A DNA stretch of 24,237 nt from JBBQZU01 sp038207425. Its GTDB lineage: Bacteria; Bacteroidota; Bacteroidia; Flavobacteriales_D; Cryomorphaceae. The stretch is from NCBI GenBank assembly GCA_038207425.1, contig JBBQZU010000038.1:1-24237 (forward strand), written 5' to 3'. This document shows positions 22,158 to 24,237 of the stretch, in pieces; position 1 is the stretch's first letter; every line of letters begins with the position of its first letter. The notes under the pieces were generated by a model. It had not been told where the DNA came from, did not search any database, and saw only the letters and a list, made by a program, of their open reading frames with translations. The position numbers and the translations under genes were made by a program.

Positions 22158-24237
22158 TTAATCTTTTTTGTAGAAGGCATCAATGGTTTCGCGGTTCCAG
22201 GTAGTTTCTGAAATGCTCTGGCCATTTTTGAAATAGTAGCTACCCGCTTTGTCAAGTACTTTGCGATATTCATCACCCCGGTTACCCTTCACCACTACCC
22301 TGGTTATAATCACCTTATTACCAAGGGTTGAGCTTTCTTCGGTTACACCCTGTGGATAAAACTGGGCAAGTTCAGAACGAAAAACATCGGTATAGGCTGC
22401 GGGGTTGTTTTCCTGTAGTTTTCTCAATTCTTCGAGTGATGCCATACGTTTTTCATCGGCGAGTACTCTGCGCTCGTCTAGGCTGCCTGTGGTGCGGTCT
22501 TTCTCAGCGTTTACAGCTTGCTGCCCCGCTTCTACTTTGGCCTTATTGCGGTCGTGCATTATTGACTCAAGGCCTTCTTTATACACTTGCTGATCGGCCC
22601 CAACCTGACGTACTTTTTGAAGGTTCTCTTCTGCCCTTCTGTTTTCCACCTCGCTTATGCCGGCTGCGTCGGCTGCAAGTTTGCGGCTGTTTTCCTGACG
22701 CTCCATATCGGCCATTACATTGCCGCTGTAATGCTTTACGGCTTCTTCGCGCAGCTTTTCACCAAGTTGAAGACGCTTGGCGTAACTCTCGCGGCTCCAA
22801 GTTTCTATTTCATTGATTTGTATCTTAGTAAGCTCGCGGCCGCCCATTATTCGTTCTGCTTGCATACGCTCCCACTCGCTGTTGCGATCTGTCTGCACTT
22901 CAATCTGCTGAAGTATTTGGGTATATGCATCCATCACGCCCACCATATTAATTTCAGATGCGCGGTTCATATTGGTGTAAAGCACTTCCTTGTTGCTTTC
23001 CGATCTCGCTACCCGCTCTTCATAATCCTTTAGAGCATTCTTCATACGCTCTGACTCTCCTTCTGTGTAAGCACTGAGCGATTGGGCAACAGCAAGTCGA
23101 TCCAATTCGTCTTTAAGCTCCCAATCCGTGCGCATATCATTGTCGTCAATCTTAATCTTTTTAATCCGCTCGTATTTCTCGCGCTCTTCTGCAAGTCGCG
23201 CTTCACGCATAAAGGCTTCAGCCTGTCGCTCTGAGTTATTGGATACGGTTTGAAAATCAGGGTTCGTTTTAGCTTTGCGCCTCATCTCCTCTTCCAAAGC
23301 AAGTGCTTCACGCTTGCGTCGTTCGCTTTCACGCTCATCGCGCTCCAGCATGAGCTGCTCTGCGCGCTCTATCTGAGTGCGTGGGTAGGCTTCGTCTGGT
23401 TTTATGTCAAGAGCATTTTCAAATGCAAGTATGGCATCTTCATAAACCTTGTCGCGCATATATGATTCGCCTTGAGCAACTGCATCCTGGTATTTCTTAT
23501 CGATTTGCGCTGTTCTGGCCGACTCATCAGCGAAAAGTCGGTTTTCGAGTATGCGGTCTATCTCACTTATCTGTTTTGTTGGGTATGAATCACCCGGCCT
23601 TTGCTCGAATGCATCGCTGTACTTCATTCTGGCCATTTCGTAGCTTTCAGCCTTAAACATTGCATCGGCTTCTGTTATGATTGACAGATAGGCTTCTTCT
23701 GCCGATTTCTCCGCATTGAGAGTGGCAAGTGCTTTATTTGCAGCGGCTATTTTCTCCAGTACCTGCTCACTATCGGGAATAAGGCTAAGTGCATTTTCAT
23801 ACTCGGTGAGTGCAAGGGTATAACTTGTCTTGCTGAAATACCCATCGCCTTCCTTTACCATTCTGTTAAAGTCGTCCATGATGGCTGCCTTCCTGCGGTC
23901 TTCATCGGCTTTTGAGAGCGCGTTAACCATTGAGTTTATTTCGTCAATTTTCTGCTTTGGATATGCTTCACCGGGTTTTATGCCGCTTGCCGATTGATAT
24001 TTGCTCAAAGCTTCATCATAACTCTTAGAAGCGTAGGCAGCGTCAGCCTCAGCGATTGCATCTTTGTAGGCAGCTTCAATGGCTTCGCCTTCCATGGCTG
24101 CGAGCATTGCTTCTCTTGCGTTGTTGATTTTGGTTTGTATATCGCTGCGCTCAGGTGCTATGCTTAGCGCTTCTTCATACTTACTTATTCCATCATCAAA
24201 TTTTTTGTCCTTCACAAGGTTATCACCTGCAAGCACA
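22158..24237 (-). CDS. TPR and coiled-coil repeat protein, 5' end outside window
   Basis: A continuous frame of 693 codons enters from the right edge; its start lies outside. The N-terminal part (about 1-300) contains at least five units of about 65-75 residues built on a TPR pattern: YxxAxxxADxxFxxxxYxxA, then YxxAxxIKPxExYPxxQIxEI. Examples are KSYDEALSKYQSASGIKPGE, KVYEDAILAFENALDIKPDE and ESYEMARMKYSDAFEQRPGD. From about 300 to 600 the protein is Lys/Glu/Arg-rich and should form long coiled coils. The C-terminus (KVIITRVVVKGNRGDEYRKV, then SYYFKNGQSISETTW) is a conserved-looking cap I recall from large Bacteroidota proteins; that memory is unverified. A scaffold role is likely; the partner is unknown. 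Confidence 0.85.
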   Translation of the reverse strand, partial: VLAGDNLVKDKKFDDGISKYEEALSIAPERSDIQTKINNAREAMLAAMEGEAIEAAYKDAIAEADAAYASKSYDEALSKYQSASGIKPGEAYPKQKIDEINSMVNALSKADEDRRKAAIMDDFNRMVKEGDGYFSKTSYTLALTEYENALSLIPDSEQVLEKIAAANKALATLNAEKSAEEAYLSIITEADAMFKAESYEMARMKYSDAFEQRPGDSYPTKQISEIDRILENRLFADESARTAQIDKKYQDAVAQGESYMRDKVYEDAILAFENALDIKPDEAYPRTQIERAEQLMLERDERESERRKREALALEEEMRRKAKTNPDFQTVSNNSERQAEAFMREARLAEEREKYERIKKIKIDDNDMRTDWELKDELDRLAVAQSLSAYTEGESERMKNALKDYEERVARSESNKEVLYTNMNRASEINMVGVMDAYTQILQQIEVQTDRNSEWERMQAERIMGGRELTKIQINEIETWSRESYAKRLQLGEKLREEAVKHYSGNVMADMERQENSRKLAADAAGISEVENRRAEENLQKVRQVGADQQVYKEGLESIMHDRNKAKVEAGQQAVNAEKDRTTGSLDERRVLADEKRMASLEELRKLQENNPAAYTDVFRSELAQFYPQGVTEESSTLGNKVIITRVVVKGNRGDEYRKVLDKAGSYYFKNGQSISETTWNRETIDAFYKKD

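Overview
The window comes from a Bacteroidota genome, probably Flavobacteriales-like or a neighbouring lineage, though the family cannot be fixed from the sequence alone. The grounds are two C-terminal type IX secretion (T9SS) type A sorting domains with YPNP motifs, a TAnnTTTG-type -7 box in front of fabI, starts that mostly lack Shine-Dalgarno sequences, and a typical Bacteroidota gene complement (DUF2141, CreD, CorA/MscS, S9 peptidase). No rRNA, tRNA or CRISPR array was seen.

Layout. (1) 1-2124, minus: a large uncharacterised soluble protein, 708 codons visible, running off the left edge. (2) 2125-2944: a poorly coding stretch with a 28-bp dyad and two doubtful small ORFs. (3) 2945-4247: an IS3-family insertion sequence whose orfB has two in-frame stops, one exactly at the catalytic glutamate, so it should be inactive. 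(4) 4248-4742: non-coding, with a short open fragment against the IS end and degenerate repeats. (5) 4743-6101 plus: creD. (6) 7713-6072 minus: ypfJ-type metallopeptidase, then aat, whose 3' end overlaps creD tail to tail. (7) 15002-7846 minus: two adjacent T9SS cargo genes. The downstream one (502 aa) is intact. The upstream one, about 1,880 codons (metzincin-like protease, CBM/Ig-like region, beta-helix, C-terminal sorting domain), is broken by six in-frame stops and two frameshifts. It also holds a 9-copy hexanucleotide repeat and a C9 tract. (8) 15144-15800 plus: a CoA-type Nudix hydrolase, convergent with fabI at 7 bp. (9) 24237-15808 minus: a dense block in the order TPR/coiled-coil protein, divergent cold-shock-like protein, DUF2141 protein, MscS channel, CorA transporter, S9 peptidase, family 2 glycosyltransferase, and fabI with its own likely promoter.

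How the genes relate. Most of the right half is envelope and osmotic/ion physiology (MscS, CorA, glycosyltransferase, secreted peptidase, fatty-acid synthesis) in a compact run with gaps under 100 bp and one overlap. The middle is accessory surface or secreted protein territory in decay. The most notable points are the mosaic of nonsense codons in the giant T9SS gene, the stop codon at the IS transposase catalytic residue, a CorA whose GMN motif reads GTN, and the large unrecognised protein at the left edge.
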